From the NCBI RefSeq assembly GCF_004340465.1, contig NZ_SLVV01000003.1, positions 110,982 to 174,981 on the forward strand: a DNA stretch of 64,000 nucleotides, given 5' to 3'. The position numbers were made by a program, and so were the translations under genes. Numbering within the stretch: the first letter of the stretch is position 1; each line of letters begins with the position of its first letter. Source of the DNA: Mesobacillus foraminis. GTDB lineage: Bacteria; Bacillota; Bacilli; Bacillales; Cytobacillaceae. This document shows positions 53,501 through 61,384 of the stretch, in pieces. A model generated the notes under the pieces. The model was not told the origin of the DNA and searched no databases. It saw only the letters and a program-made list of their open reading frames with translations.

Positions 53501-54223
53501 ATGGATATTCTAATGGACAGCCTGAAGGTGATTGGAAGAATCATAACTATTCTGCCGTTTTTGCTGTTCCTGGGATTATATATGGGGAAGCGGTCAATCG
53601 GAGAGCTTCCGGTCTTTGATTTTATGGTGGTGCTGGTTCTTGGTTCGGTGGTGGGAGCCGATATCGCCGACCCTCAAATCGACCATATACATACCGTAGT
53701 CGCAATGATTGCCATCGGGTTACTACAGAAATTGCTAGTTACTGCCAAGCTTCGCAATCGCAGGTTAGGAAAGATGATGACCTTTGAGCCAACAGCAGTT
53801 GTATATAAAGGAGAGTTTTTACCTGAAAACCTAAGACGGATTAATTACTCCATTGACAGCATTCTGCAAATGCTGCGTGAGAAGGATGTTTTTCACGTTA
53901 AGGATGTCGGCATTGCAATTGTCGAAGCAAATGGAAAACTTTCGGTAAGTTTGACCCCTGAAAAACAGACTGTGAAAGTTTCTGACCTGAACCTGTCAGC
54001 AAGGCAAATGGATTATGAAATCCCCATTATTTTGGACGGTGAAATTCAGACTGTCATATTGAAAAGGCTGAAAAAGGACAAAGACTGGCTTCGAGAGGAA
54101 CTTGAAAAACAGCAAATTCGCGGGGAATCTGAAATATTTTATGCGGGAGTCAATTCAAAAGGCGAATTGAATCTCACCCTAAAGGGCAGGGGGATTTCGG
54201 GAGTACCGCCCATTTTTCATTAA
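53501..54223 (+). CDS. DUF421 / YetF-like membrane protein
   Basis: A 240-residue protein: three N-terminal membrane helices (about 10-85), then a cytosolic DUF421 domain (about 90-175) with the FEPTAVVYKGEFLPENLRRINYSIDSILQMLREKDVF pattern and a positively charged tail. The family (YetF, YrbG, YcaP) is widespread in spore formers; some members are germination- or envelope-linked. ATG 53501 is used because AAGGAGGGG spaces well; a GTG at 53495 lies inside that site. It is followed 47 bases later by a SASP gene. Confidence 0.9.
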   Translation: MDILMDSLKVIGRIITILPFLLFLGLYMGKRSIGELPVFDFMVVLVLGSVVGADIADPQIDHIHTVVAMIAIGLLQKLLVTAKLRNRRLGKMMTFEPTAVVYKGEFLPENLRRINYSIDSILQMLREKDVFHVKDVGIAIVEANGKLSVSLTPEKQTVKVSDLNLSARQMDYEIPIILDGEIQTVILKRLKKDKDWLREELEKQQIRGESEIFYAGVNSKGELNLTLKGRGISGVPPIFH

Positions 54224-54270
54224 CATGGGCTTAGGAAACAGGGAGAAGATTATAACAAGGAGGGTTCCAC

Positions 54271-54522
54271 ATGGCGAGAAGAAACAAGATTTTAGTGCCA
54301 GAGGCCAGAGAGGCGCTGGATGAGTTAAAAGCAAAAGTGGTGAATACACAGGATCCAAATGACGCCAAATTTGAAGCGGCCGCTGAAGCTGGTGTCCCAT
54401 TGTCGAAAGGGTACAATGGCCGGCTGACTTCAGAGCAGGCGGGGAAAGTCGGCGGAAGGCTTGGCGGGAGCATGGTTCGTGAAATGATTAAAATGGCCCA
54501 GGAACAAATGCAAAAAAGATAG
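54271..54522 (+). CDS. Small acid-soluble spore protein, alpha/beta-type
   Basis: DNA-binding spore-core protein, 83 residues. Core signatures: RNKILVPEAREALDELK at the start and GVPLSKGYNGRLTSEQAGKVGGRLGGSMVREMIKMAQ at the end. The usual GPR cleavage pocket (E-I/F-A) reads KFEAAAEAGV here, and a short insertion VNTQDPNDA precedes it. It protects DNA in dormant spores and is degraded in germination. Followed by a clean terminator; expected to use a forespore sigma factor, but no sigma-G promoter was assigned. Confidence 0.93.
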   Translation: MARRNKILVPEAREALDELKAKVVNTQDPNDAKFEAAAEAGVPLSKGYNGRLTSEQAGKVGGRLGGSMVREMIKMAQEQMQKR

Positions 54523-54525
54523 CAG

Positions 54526-54561
54526 AGAGAGACCTCTTAAATCGGAAGAGGTCTCTCTTTT
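54526..54561 (+). terminator. Terminator of the SASP gene
   Basis: AGAGAGACCTCTT and AAGAGGTCTCTCT form a perfect 13-bp stem followed by TTT. Confidence 0.93.
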
Positions 54562-54652
54562 AGTGAGACGGGCTGAATGGATGTAGGAAAAAAGCACTGT
54601 TTCCTTTTTCCTTCCTTTCCCTTATAATATTCTGAACTAATCATTTAGGAGT

Positions 54653-55120
54653 ATGGTACAATTGAATGTTAAAAAAATAGAGAAGCTGGTAAATGATTTA
54701 GTGCTCAGATCAGGGACCCAGGCCGCAGTCAAACTGGAAGCTTCCTTCCCGGGAGACCGAATTGTTGGCGGCAAATATAGTGTTAGTTCACATTCCATCA
54801 CCATGTATATAGAAGAAATTGAAATTCAATGCCTTCAGCTGTTTGCCACAATGGACCATTTCACGGACTATTTCAAAGCCGTCTTTGCCCACGAAATTGG
54901 CCACGCAGAAGATACTCGGCTTGAAGAACTTTCCGCACAGTTGGATCAGAGTGAGTCCGACATGGACAAATTTCGTATCGCACTGGAAATCGAAGAAAAC
55001 GCCTGGGCATACGCCAGAAAACTGACGCCCGAAATCAATGAGGCCTTCTTCAATACCATTGTCCACCAATCAACAAAAGCCTACAAAGATAAACTCGGGG
55101 CCAGCTACACAGCCAACTAA
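54653..55120 (+). CDS. Putative zinc metallopeptidase with HEIGH motif
   Basis: A 155-residue protein with HEIGH at about residues 80-84 inside YFKAVFAHEIGHAED, and a downstream IALEIEENAWAYA helix where Glu could be the third zinc ligand. No signal peptide or membrane segment. An ATG at 54653 is only one base from its GGAG site, so TTG 54662, ten bases away, is the likelier start. Peptidase activity is inferred from the motif; the family is not recognised. Confidence 0.75.
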   Translation: MVQLNVKKIEKLVNDLVLRSGTQAAVKLEASFPGDRIVGGKYSVSSHSITMYIEEIEIQCLQLFATMDHFTDYFKAVFAHEIGHAEDTRLEELSAQLDQSESDMDKFRIALEIEENAWAYARKLTPEINEAFFNTIVHQSTKAYKDKLGASYTAN

Positions 55121-55138
55121 AGCACGTCATCATGTGCT

Positions 55139-55172
55139 AAAGCACTAAAGCGGGTCAGACCCGCTGTGCTTT
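55139..55172. repeat. Palindromic extragenic element
   Basis: AAAGCAC-TAA-AGCGGGTC-A-GACCCGCT-GTGCTTT: two nested stems. The centre is the palindromic core of the 20-bp family. It lies between convergent genes and could act as a terminator. Confidence 0.8.
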
Positions 55173-55195
55173 AAAGTGGTAAAGTGCCAAGCCCC

Positions 55196-55915
55196 TCACA
55201 ATTTTCCGTTTCTGATCACTCCGCTCATCATTTCTGCATTTGGGTAGTTTTCATGATGGTACAATTCCACTACTTTTTCCTGGTTGAAGCTTACCCGCTG
55301 AATGGAAGTCCGGATGTTTCCGTCCTCAATCTCCACCAATCCATAGGAGGCTTTTGCCACTCCATCAAACGGCAGTCCGACACTGCCAATGTTCATGATG
55401 ATTTTCCCGTTGATATAACGGATATAGGGTTTATGTATATGAGCGTATACATACAGCTGGGAGCTTTCCTTTTGCATCAGCTTTGCCTCCAAATCACTGT
55501 CTGCAGCATCAGGGAGCACAACTTCAAATAGACTTTCAGGAGTTGCATGATAAGCGTAGATTGAAATACCTCCGTGTTCGAATTTCAATTCAGTTGGGAG
55601 GCTTTGGAGATAGTCAAGATCTTCCTGGTCCAGCCTGGTCACAGTCCAATTCCGCTCTTCATTCATCAGCTCTAATGCTTTTCCGGGCACTTCTCCCTCA
55701 CGGACTCCCCGTACAACCCATTCATCTGCATTCCCCTTGATAACATCCGTGTCCAATGAGCGAATAAGGTCCAGGGATCGTTTTGGTTCCGGCCCGCGGT
55801 AGCAAAGGTCCCCGAGGACACAGACTTTATCCACCAGGTTTCTTTTTAAATTCTCCAGAACTGCATCCAGTGCAATGGCATTGCCATGGATATCCGATAT
55901 AAAAGCGATTTTCAA
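55196..55915 (-). CDS. Metallophosphoesterase (YfcE-like)
   Basis: A 239-residue calcineurin-like phosphoesterase. Motifs: FISDIHGNAIALDAVL (D-x-H), VLGDLCYRGPEP (GD), IKGNADEW (GN-D), YAYHATPES (His) and YAHIHKPY (H-x-H). Starts at TTG 55915 behind AAGGAGAG; an upstream in-frame extension lacks a ribosome site. Probably hydrolyses a phosphodiester or phosphomonoester in the cytosol. It stands alone. Confidence 0.9.
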   Translation of the reverse strand: MKIAFISDIHGNAIALDAVLENLKRNLVDKVCVLGDLCYRGPEPKRSLDLIRSLDTDVIKGNADEWVVRGVREGEVPGKALELMNEERNWTVTRLDQEDLDYLQSLPTELKFEHGGISIYAYHATPESLFEVVLPDAADSDLEAKLMQKESSQLYVYAHIHKPYIRYINGKIIMNIGSVGLPFDGVAKASYGLVEIEDGNIRTSIQRVSFNQEKVVELYHHENYPNAEMMSGVIRNGKL

Positions 55916-56099
55916 AGATATCACTCTCCTTAAAAGTATGAATTGTAAAAATTTTAACATTGGGAATATGGGATGTCTAACGCACGGAAACGAATTGCTA
56001 TAGGTAAAGCTGTTTAGAAGGCGGGAGCGTACTAAAAAAACATAGGCCCGAATAACCATTTCTTAACAGACTTCTGTTTGACACAAAGGGGGAATCTGT

Positions 56100-56444
56100 C
56101 TGAGTGCCGGAAGAATAGCTGCGAGAGTCGTTTGTGCATTCATTCTTTTGATTGGGCTGTTTCTTTTTTATATGGGGAGTGAGATCATAGGCATTTTGCT
56201 GGCAGGGGCGGCAATGGTTTTCTTTCCAGGAAGGAAAAGGGCCAGAAAGCCTTCCAAGGCTAAAAGGAGTGCCCATTATTATCACGGTGATTTTCACCAT
56301 AATCACCATCGCGAAGAAGGAGATGGTCATAAACTTGGCAATGATCTCAATGGGCATAATGACAAAGCCCATGACAGCAATGAATCTGCATACGATGGGG
56401 GAGATTCCTCTGGCGGAGATTCAGGGGGCGGCGGAGGAGATTAA
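56100..56444 (+). CDS. Small membrane protein with His-rich and Gly-rich tail
   Basis: About 114 residues if it starts at CTG 56100, which is eight bases after AAAGGGGGAAT; the next in-frame alternative is TTG 56148, which has no ribosome site and cuts the first membrane segment. The N-terminal part has two hydrophobic segments (VVCAFILLIGLFLFYMG, IIGILLAGAAMVFF) and then a basic stretch. The tail is HYYHGDFHHNHHREEG, then Asp/Asn-rich, ending GGDSGGGGGD. The His cluster suggests metal binding. No family recognised. The CTG start is unusual and should be checked. Confidence 0.65.
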   Translation: MSAGRIAARVVCAFILLIGLFLFYMGSEIIGILLAGAAMVFFPGRKRARKPSKAKRSAHYYHGDFHHNHHREEGDGHKLGNDLNGHNDKAHDSNESAYDGGDSSGGDSGGGGGD

Positions 56445-56610
56445 GTGGTGATCAAAAAAGCAACAAAGAGGCGTACTACTCCGACCTCCTGAACTTCATA
56501 AAATCTTAGCGGCAAAGGTACGGACTATTGCTCCATCTCTGTTCCGGATTGGTCACCAGGACAGGGATATTTGTATACACTGTAATAAAGGTGTTAAAGG
56601 AGTGGTCCTG

Positions 56611-56790
56611 TTGCTGCTTGAATTGACCCTTTATCTTCTTATTGGATTCGCTGGCTTAATGATCAAGAAAGCAGATTCAGTGAAAGCTGTGGGAATGGAT
56701 CTCTTGACAGTGCTATTATGGCCATTTGTGCTGCTTTTAAAATATGTCGATTATATCGATGCAGCCAAGCAGAAGTATAAGAAAAAGTAA
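56611..56790 (+). CDS. Small two-helix membrane protein
   Basis: About 59 residues: two hydrophobic segments (ELTLYLLIGFAGLMI and LLTVLLWPFVLLLKYV) separated by KKADSVKAVG, and a Lys-rich tail KQKYKKK. TTG 56611 is spaced properly from AAAGGAG; an earlier GTG at 56602 is too close. It is followed by a terminator. Function unknown. Confidence 0.65.
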   Translation: MLLELTLYLLIGFAGLMIKKADSVKAVGMDLLTVLLWPFVLLLKYVDYIDAAKQKYKKK

Positions 56791-56808
56791 TTCCATCCGG
56801 ACATTTAA

Positions 56809-56843
56809 AAAGGGACGGTCCATCATTAATCGGACCGTCCTTT
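56809..56843. terminator. Bidirectional terminator
   Basis: AAAGGGACGGTCC and GGACCGTCCTTT pair around a ten-base loop between convergent genes. Confidence 0.88.
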
Positions 56844-56860
56844 GGCATGTATGGGTATGC

Positions 56861-57856
56861 TTATTCGCTGATGGTAAATCCAATTTTCCCTAGCTGCCTG
56901 GCTTCTTCCAGCCTTTTAAAGGCTTCAGGATATTGTTCCAGCGGGAACATTTGGTCCATTACAGGGTGAATTTTATGATCGCTGATGAACTTCAGCATTT
57001 CTTTATACTCCTCGCGGCTTCCCATCGTGGACCCCAATAAGTTGTACTGGCCGTAAAAGAAATCGCGAAGGTTGAACTGTACGACATCGCCTGCTGAGGC
57101 TCCGAATGTAACGATCGTACCGCCCTTGCGCAGCTGTTTGATTGATTGGTTAAAGGTCGCCGCGCCGACAGACTCAATGACAAGGTCCATTTTCTCACCG
57201 TCAAGCGCCTGCTCCCAATCCTCATTGCTGTCGATTGCCTTATAGGCACCGAGTTCCATGGCCCGTACACATTTTTCTTTTGACCTGGAAGTAACATAAA
57301 CAATCGCCCCCGCCGCCTTGGCAAACTGCAATAAAAAGGTGGCCACTCCACTTCCGATTCCAGGGATAAATACCTTCATGCCTGGCTGGACTTGTCCTCT
57401 TGTAAACAAGGCCCGGTAAGCAGTCAGCGCCGCCAGTGACAGCACACCCGCTTCCTCCCAGGAAAGATGTTCGGGCTTAATCTCCACATTTTCAATCGGA
57501 ACAATGATTTTCTCGGCAAAGGTCCCGTGCCCGGGATGGCCAATGATGTCAAATTCGGCAGGTGGAGCATCGCTTTTTTCATCCCAGCCAAGCCCAGGGT
57601 TGATGATCACTTCATCGCCCACTTCGACGCCCACCACTTTATCGCCGACAAAATCGATGACCCCGGCGCCATCAGAGCCAATGATTAATGGAGGCTCTCC
57701 CGGCTGATGCCGCTGGAGGACAAAAAGATCGCGATGGTTCAAACCGGCCGTCTTCAGTTTGACGCTCACCTCGCCGGCCCCCGGCTTCCTTTCAACAATT
57801 TCACGATAGGACAAACCTTCCATTCCCGATTTTTCCACATGAACTAAAGCTTTCAT
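56861..57856 (-). CDS. Zinc-independent MDR alcohol dehydrogenase / quinone oxidoreductase (YogA-like)
   Basis: A 331-residue medium-chain dehydrogenase/reductase. The GroES-like half ends with VGDEVIINPG; the Rossmann half has GIGSGVATFLLQFAKAAGAIVYVTSRS. The Cys ligands of structural and catalytic zinc are absent, which places it with quinone oxidoreductase and YogA-type members. NAD(P)H-dependent reduction of a quinone or enone is expected. It is divergent from the DoxX genes with an inverted-pair repeat between. Substrate unknown. Confidence 0.92.
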   Translation of the reverse strand: MKALVHVEKSGMEGLSYREIVERKPGAGEVSVKLKTAGLNHRDLFVLQRHQPGEPPLIIGSDGAGVIDFVGDKVVGVEVGDEVIINPGLGWDEKSDAPPAEFDIIGHPGHGTFAEKIIVPIENVEIKPEHLSWEEAGVLSLAALTAYRALFTRGQVQPGMKVFIPGIGSGVATFLLQFAKAAGAIVYVTSRSKEKCVRAMELGAYKAIDSNEDWEQALDGEKMDLVIESVGAATFNQSIKQLRKGGTIVTFGASAGDVVQFNLRDFFYGQYNLLGSTMGSREEYKEMLKFISDHKIHPVMDQMFPLEQYPEAFKRLEEARQLGKIGFTISE

Positions 57857-57932
57857 CCAATCACTCCTAAACTATTATTACTGCTTACCATCATCATACT
57901 GTGATTCCCGGTATAACAAAACTTTCATGCTC

Positions 57933-57984
57933 TAAAAGGGGTCAGGCACGCTTTAGTCAAGCGAAGCGTGCCTGACCCCTTTTA
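57933..57984. repeat. Inverted pair of the 20-bp element
   Basis: TAAAAGGGGTCAGGCACGCT and AGCGTGCCTGACCCCTTTTA are perfect complements (20 bp) around a 12-base loop. It lies in the divergent promoter region between the dehydrogenase and doxX, where a terminator is not expected. Confidence 0.92.
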
Positions 57985-58144
57985 GTATGCCAAAGTGTAC
58001 AAGTTCCTCTGGATTTCACAACTTTGACAATATGTTTTTAACGATTTGTGAACTAACTAATATAAGCATCATTCAAACAGTGGAATTTGATATATTGATA
58101 GTGTAATCAAACAAATTACTTATTTCGAAAGGATGCGAATCACC

Positions 58145-58657
58145 ATGTTCGTAAAATTCTTAAGGGAAAACAAAATTGCTGCCGGTATTTTAACACTTAT
58201 ACGCCTGTATCTTGGCTACAGCTGGATGACAGCAGGATTTCATAAATTGACAGGAGGCTTCGATGCCTCTGGATTCCTTCAAGGTGCGGTTGCGAAACCA
58301 GTAACCGGCCCGGATGGTGGTCCTGTCTATGGCTGGTACGTCAACTTCCTTGAAAGCTTCGCCATTCCCAATGCAGACCTGTTTAACTTCATTATTCCGC
58401 TGGGAGAATTCCTGGTCGGGCTTGGCTTAATCCTTGGGTGCCTGACAACAGCCGCCATGTTCTTCGGACTTGTCATGAACTTCAGCTTTATTCTTGCAGG
58501 AACTGTATCTCATAACCCAACCGACATCTTCCTAGGAGCGATCATCCTGTTCGCTGGATATAACGCTGGCCACTATGGCCTTGACCGCTGGGTGGTGCCG
58601 TTCCTGAACAGGACTTTCGCTAAAAAAGGGAACGCTCCAGCCGGAAAAACAGTGTAA
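58145..58657 (+). CDS. DoxX family membrane protein, copy 1
   Basis: A 170-residue membrane protein with four hydrophobic segments. Conserved DoxX features: RLYLGYSWMTAGFHKLTGGF near residue 22, IPLGEFLVGLGLILG and FAGYNAGHYGLDRW. The family includes quinone-linked subunits and membrane redox proteins. Its paralogue 800 bases downstream is nearly identical, and about 130 bases of upstream sequence are also duplicated. MFVKFL at 58145 is chosen to match the paralogue. The function is unknown, perhaps linked to respiratory redox state. Confidence 0.9.
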   Translation: MFVKFLRENKIAAGILTLIRLYLGYSWMTAGFHKLTGGFDASGFLQGAVAKPVTGPDGGPVYGWYVNFLESFAIPNADLFNFIIPLGEFLVGLGLILGCLTTAAMFFGLVMNFSFILAGTVSHNPTDIFLGAIILFAGYNAGHYGLDRWVVPFLNRTFAKKGNAPAGKTV

Positions 58658-58670
58658 CATCATATAACCC

Positions 58671-58708
58671 AAAAGCCTGCAGAGTAAACGTTCCTCTGCA
58701 GGCTTTTT
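58671..58708 (+). terminator. Terminator of doxX copy 1
   Basis: AAAAGCCTGCAGAG and CTCTGCAGGCTTTT form a 14-bp stem with a nine-base loop and a T-run. Confidence 0.93.
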
Positions 58709-58773
58709 GTTTGTTTTAGACTAAAAAGTATAGTTGCCTGTACGCTTCAATAAACAAATGCATGTAATATATA

Positions 58774-58818
58774 CTTTAACCCACTAAAGGGGGTCTGGCC
58801 CCCTTTAGTGGGTTAAAG
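58774..58818. repeat. Perfect 20-bp inverted repeat element
   Basis: CTTTAACCCACTAAAGGGGG and CCCCCTTTAGTGGGTTAAAG pair over 20 bp around TCTGG. Another inverted member of the repeat family, between the two doxX units. Confidence 0.92.
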
Positions 58819-58868
58819 TCCCACAGGCTTTCTGAAGTTCACAGCTTTGTCATTATGTTTTTAACAAA

Positions 58869-58886
58869 TTGTGAACTAATTCACAT
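58869..58886. promoter_or_regulatory. Rex-box-like palindrome
   Basis: TTGTGAACTAATTCACAT, two TTGTGAA/TTCACA arms around four bases. This matches the published Rex consensus TTGTGAA-N4-TTCACAA except for the last base. It precedes doxX copy 2. Copy 1 retains only the first arm (TTGTGAACTAA near 58045). Confidence 0.75.
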
Positions 58887-58967
58887 AATCAGTATTTTTA
58901 CCTTGGAATCTGCTATATTTTAAGTGTACTAAATAACTTACTTATTTTTGAAAAGGAGCGAATGATC

Positions 58968-59480
58968 ATGTTCGTATCATTCTTAAGAGAAAACAAATTG
59001 GCCGCAGGTATTTTGACAGCATTGCGTCTGTTCCTTGGATACAGCTGGATGACAGCGGGATTTCATAAATTGACAGGAGGCTTCGATGCCACAGGATTCC
59101 TGAAAGGAGCGGTAGCCAATCCGGTAACTGGTCCGGATGGAGGTCCGGTATATGGCTGGTATGTGAATTTCCTTGAAAGCTTCGCGATCCCAAACGCAGA
59201 CCTGTTTAACTTTCTTATTCCGCTGGGAGAATTCCTGGTCGGGCTGGGCTTGATCCTTGGATGTCTTACAACAGCCGCCATGTTCTTCGGGCTTGTGATG
59301 AACTTCAGCTTCGTCCTAGCCGGAACGGTATCTCATAACCCAACTGATATCTTCCTCGGGGCGATCATCTTGTTCGCAGGCTATAACGCTGGCCACTATG
59401 GCCTTGACCGCTGGGTAGTACCATTCCTGAACAAAACAATCCTTAAAAAAGCTGGCGCGACAGCAGGGAAAGCAGCGTAA
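58968..59480 (+). CDS. DoxX family membrane protein, copy 2
   Basis: A 170-residue paralogue of the preceding DoxX protein; differences are concentrated at both ends (for example RLFLGYS, KKAGATAGKAA). Four membrane segments. The start MFVSFL at 58968 is preferred over ATG 58962, which is too close to AAAGGAG. It has its own upstream region with an intact Rex-like palindrome and its own terminator. Tandem duplication with separate promoters suggests dosage or condition-specific expression. Confidence 0.9.
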   Translation: MFVSFLRENKLAAGILTALRLFLGYSWMTAGFHKLTGGFDATGFLKGAVANPVTGPDGGPVYGWYVNFLESFAIPNADLFNFLIPLGEFLVGLGLILGCLTTAAMFFGLVMNFSFVLAGTVSHNPTDIFLGAIILFAGYNAGHYGLDRWVVPFLNKTILKKAGATAGKAA

Positions 59481-59500
59481 CCAGATACAAACACAAAAAG

Positions 59501-59538
59501 GCGTACAGAGCAACCAATGCTCCGTACGCTTTTTTTTG
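59501..59538 (+). terminator. Terminator of doxX copy 2
   Basis: GCGTACAGAGCA and TGCTCCGTACGC pair around ACCAA, followed by nine T. Confidence 0.93.
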
Positions 59539-59589
59539 AATCCATTAACCCCCTTTAGGAGGTTAGAGAATCATTTGCTTTAGCATACG

Positions 59590-59639
59590 AAAGGGGGTCT
59601 GGCACACTTCAGCAGGCTAAAGGGTGCCAGACCCCCTTT
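59590..59639. repeat. Inverted pair of the repeat element
   Basis: AAAGGGGGTCTGGCAC and GTGCCAGACCCCCTTT pair over 16 bp around an 18-base loop. Half-copies follow to about 59690. The remaining bases up to the response-regulator gene hold nothing else recognisable. Confidence 0.88.
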
Positions 59640-59820
59640 AACACTGTAAAGCAACCGGGGCCTGACCCTCTTCAGTGAATTAAAGTGCCCGCAACCCCTT
59701 TATCCTCCCAGCCCCTCCCCGGAAATGGCCATATATTGGCGCTTTTTTTGCCGGGTTTCTATAGTAATATAGGTTTAGAAGATTATTAGATTAAGTAGAG
59801 ATGTATGTGAGGGGGGAATT

Positions 59821-61368
59821 GTGTTGGCAACTGGTGATTTATGCAAGGTGCTGATTGTAGACGATGAGATTTTGATCAGGCAGGGAATTAAGCATTATCT
59901 CAATTGGGAGCAGGAAGGCTTCTTGATTGCGGGCGAGGCTTCGAATGGCAGGGAAGCACTGCATATGATTGAGACCGCGAAGCCTGACATTATTCTGATG
60001 GATATTGTCATGCCCATTATGGATGGGGAAGAGCTGACAAGGGTGGTCAAGGAACGGTATCCGGACATTGAAATTATCGTTCTGAGCAGCTTTGGCGAAT
60101 TTGATTATGTACGCTCTGCCTTCCAGAGTGGGGTGGTTGATTATATTCTGAAGCCAAAGCTGGATGGAGAAGGCCTTTTAAAAGCTTTGAGGACCGCTGC
60201 CGCCAGAATTCCATCTTTGCAGCCAGCTGGCATCCAGCAGAATGGGGCGATGTCCATCGGGCACATCATTGAAAAGCTGATGTCCGGGTACGTAGCCGAT
60301 TATGACCAGTCTTCGGTCATGCAATATTTTCCTTACAGCGATTATCTGCTGTTGGCGGCCGATGTCAAAAATCACTCTTCTAAGATTGACCAGGCAGCTT
60401 TTATCAAAAAGGTGGAAAACGCCTGCCTGGACACAGTGGCAGAGGCTGCGTCCTGCACCGTTTCCTATGAGCACGATACACTTGTCTTTGTTTTTAACAC
60501 GACCAGCGAAAATCTTTCCATTTTAAAGAGTGCAGCCGACCGGATGGCAGAGTCGATGCGGGATACAGCATTTGCAATGAGTGTGGAGTTTAGCGAGTTT
60601 TCCCAAATTGGCACCATCTGTAAAACGGAGCTGATCCCGCTGTTATCCTGCCGCTTTTACTTGCCGGATACAGCGCTGATTGTAAAAGATACCCTTCCCG
60701 GGCTGCCAGCCGATGGAGCGGGGGAGTTCAATCTCGACTGGTTCAATGGGGAGTTCAAACGCAAGAATTTCGAGGAAGCTTTCACCTACCTTGAAGACCA
60801 TATTCAGGTTCTATCCAGGTGCTATACAACGGATGTTTTTGAGTTTAAGTCGGTCCTTGGCAACATGATTTTCAATATCACGATCCTGCTTGGAAATATG
60901 GATTACGATGTAAAAGAGCTGCAAAATCACAAATACACCTATTTCAAATCGATCGAGGGTGCTGCATCGGCCGGAGATGCAGTGAGTCACCTGAACAAGT
61001 TTCTCGATGACGTTAAAAAGTGCTTGTTTACATCGGAAGAGCAGCCGAATTTAAATATGAAAAGGCTGATGGATTATTTAAAAGAGCATTATCGGGAGCC
61101 GCTTACCCTGACGGATGTGGCCAGGCATTTTCATTTTAATCCGTCCTATCTCTCCAGCTACTTTTCCAGCCATAACAAGGAGAGCTTTGTAGAGTATATC
61201 AACCGACTTCGTATCGAAGAGGCCTCCAGGTTGCTGCTTCAGGAAGCCGCAGCCATATCGGAAATCTCCTCGATGGTCGGCTATTCCGACCACAGCTATT
61301 TCTGCAAGGTGTTCAAGAAAATAACGGGACTGTCCCCAAGCCAGTACAAACGAAAACATTACACATGA
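59821..61368 (+). CDS. AraC-type response regulator (YesN-like)
   Basis: A 515-residue two-component regulator. The receiver domain (about 8-125) has VLIVDDE and the phospho-acceptor Asp in IILMDIVMPIMDG (about 60). A long middle region (130-405) is typical of YesN types, and the C-terminal AraC helix-turn-helix (about 415-512) has LTLTDVARHFHFNPSYLSSYFSSHNKESFVEYI and ISSMVGYSDHSYFCKVFKKITGLSPSQY. GTG 59821 or TTG 59824 follows GGGGGGAATT. It is 16 bases upstream of its kinase. It likely activates sugar-uptake genes, including the lipoprotein gene next door. Confidence 0.94.
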   Translation: MLATGDLCKVLIVDDEILIRQGIKHYLNWEQEGFLIAGEASNGREALHMIETAKPDIILMDIVMPIMDGEELTRVVKERYPDIEIIVLSSFGEFDYVRSAFQSGVVDYILKPKLDGEGLLKALRTAAARIPSLQPAGIQQNGAMSIGHIIEKLMSGYVADYDQSSVMQYFPYSDYLLLAADVKNHSSKIDQAAFIKKVENACLDTVAEAASCTVSYEHDTLVFVFNTTSENLSILKSAADRMAESMRDTAFAMSVEFSEFSQIGTICKTELIPLLSCRFYLPDTALIVKDTLPGLPADGAGEFNLDWFNGEFKRKNFEEAFTYLEDHIQVLSRCYTTDVFEFKSVLGNMIFNITILLGNMDYDVKELQNHKYTYFKSIEGAASAGDAVSHLNKFLDDVKKCLFTSEEQPNLNMKRLMDYLKEHYREPLTLTDVARHFHFNPSYLSSYFSSHNKESFVEYINRLRIEEASRLLLQEAAAISEISSMVGYSDHSYFCKVFKKITGLSPSQYKRKHYT

Positions 61369-61384
61369 TAAGAGATGGTGCAGC

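Noticed and set aside
57933-57984. Terminator for the dehydrogenase or doxX
   Set aside because: Both genes start, not end, next to this hairpin, and the flanking T-runs are weak.
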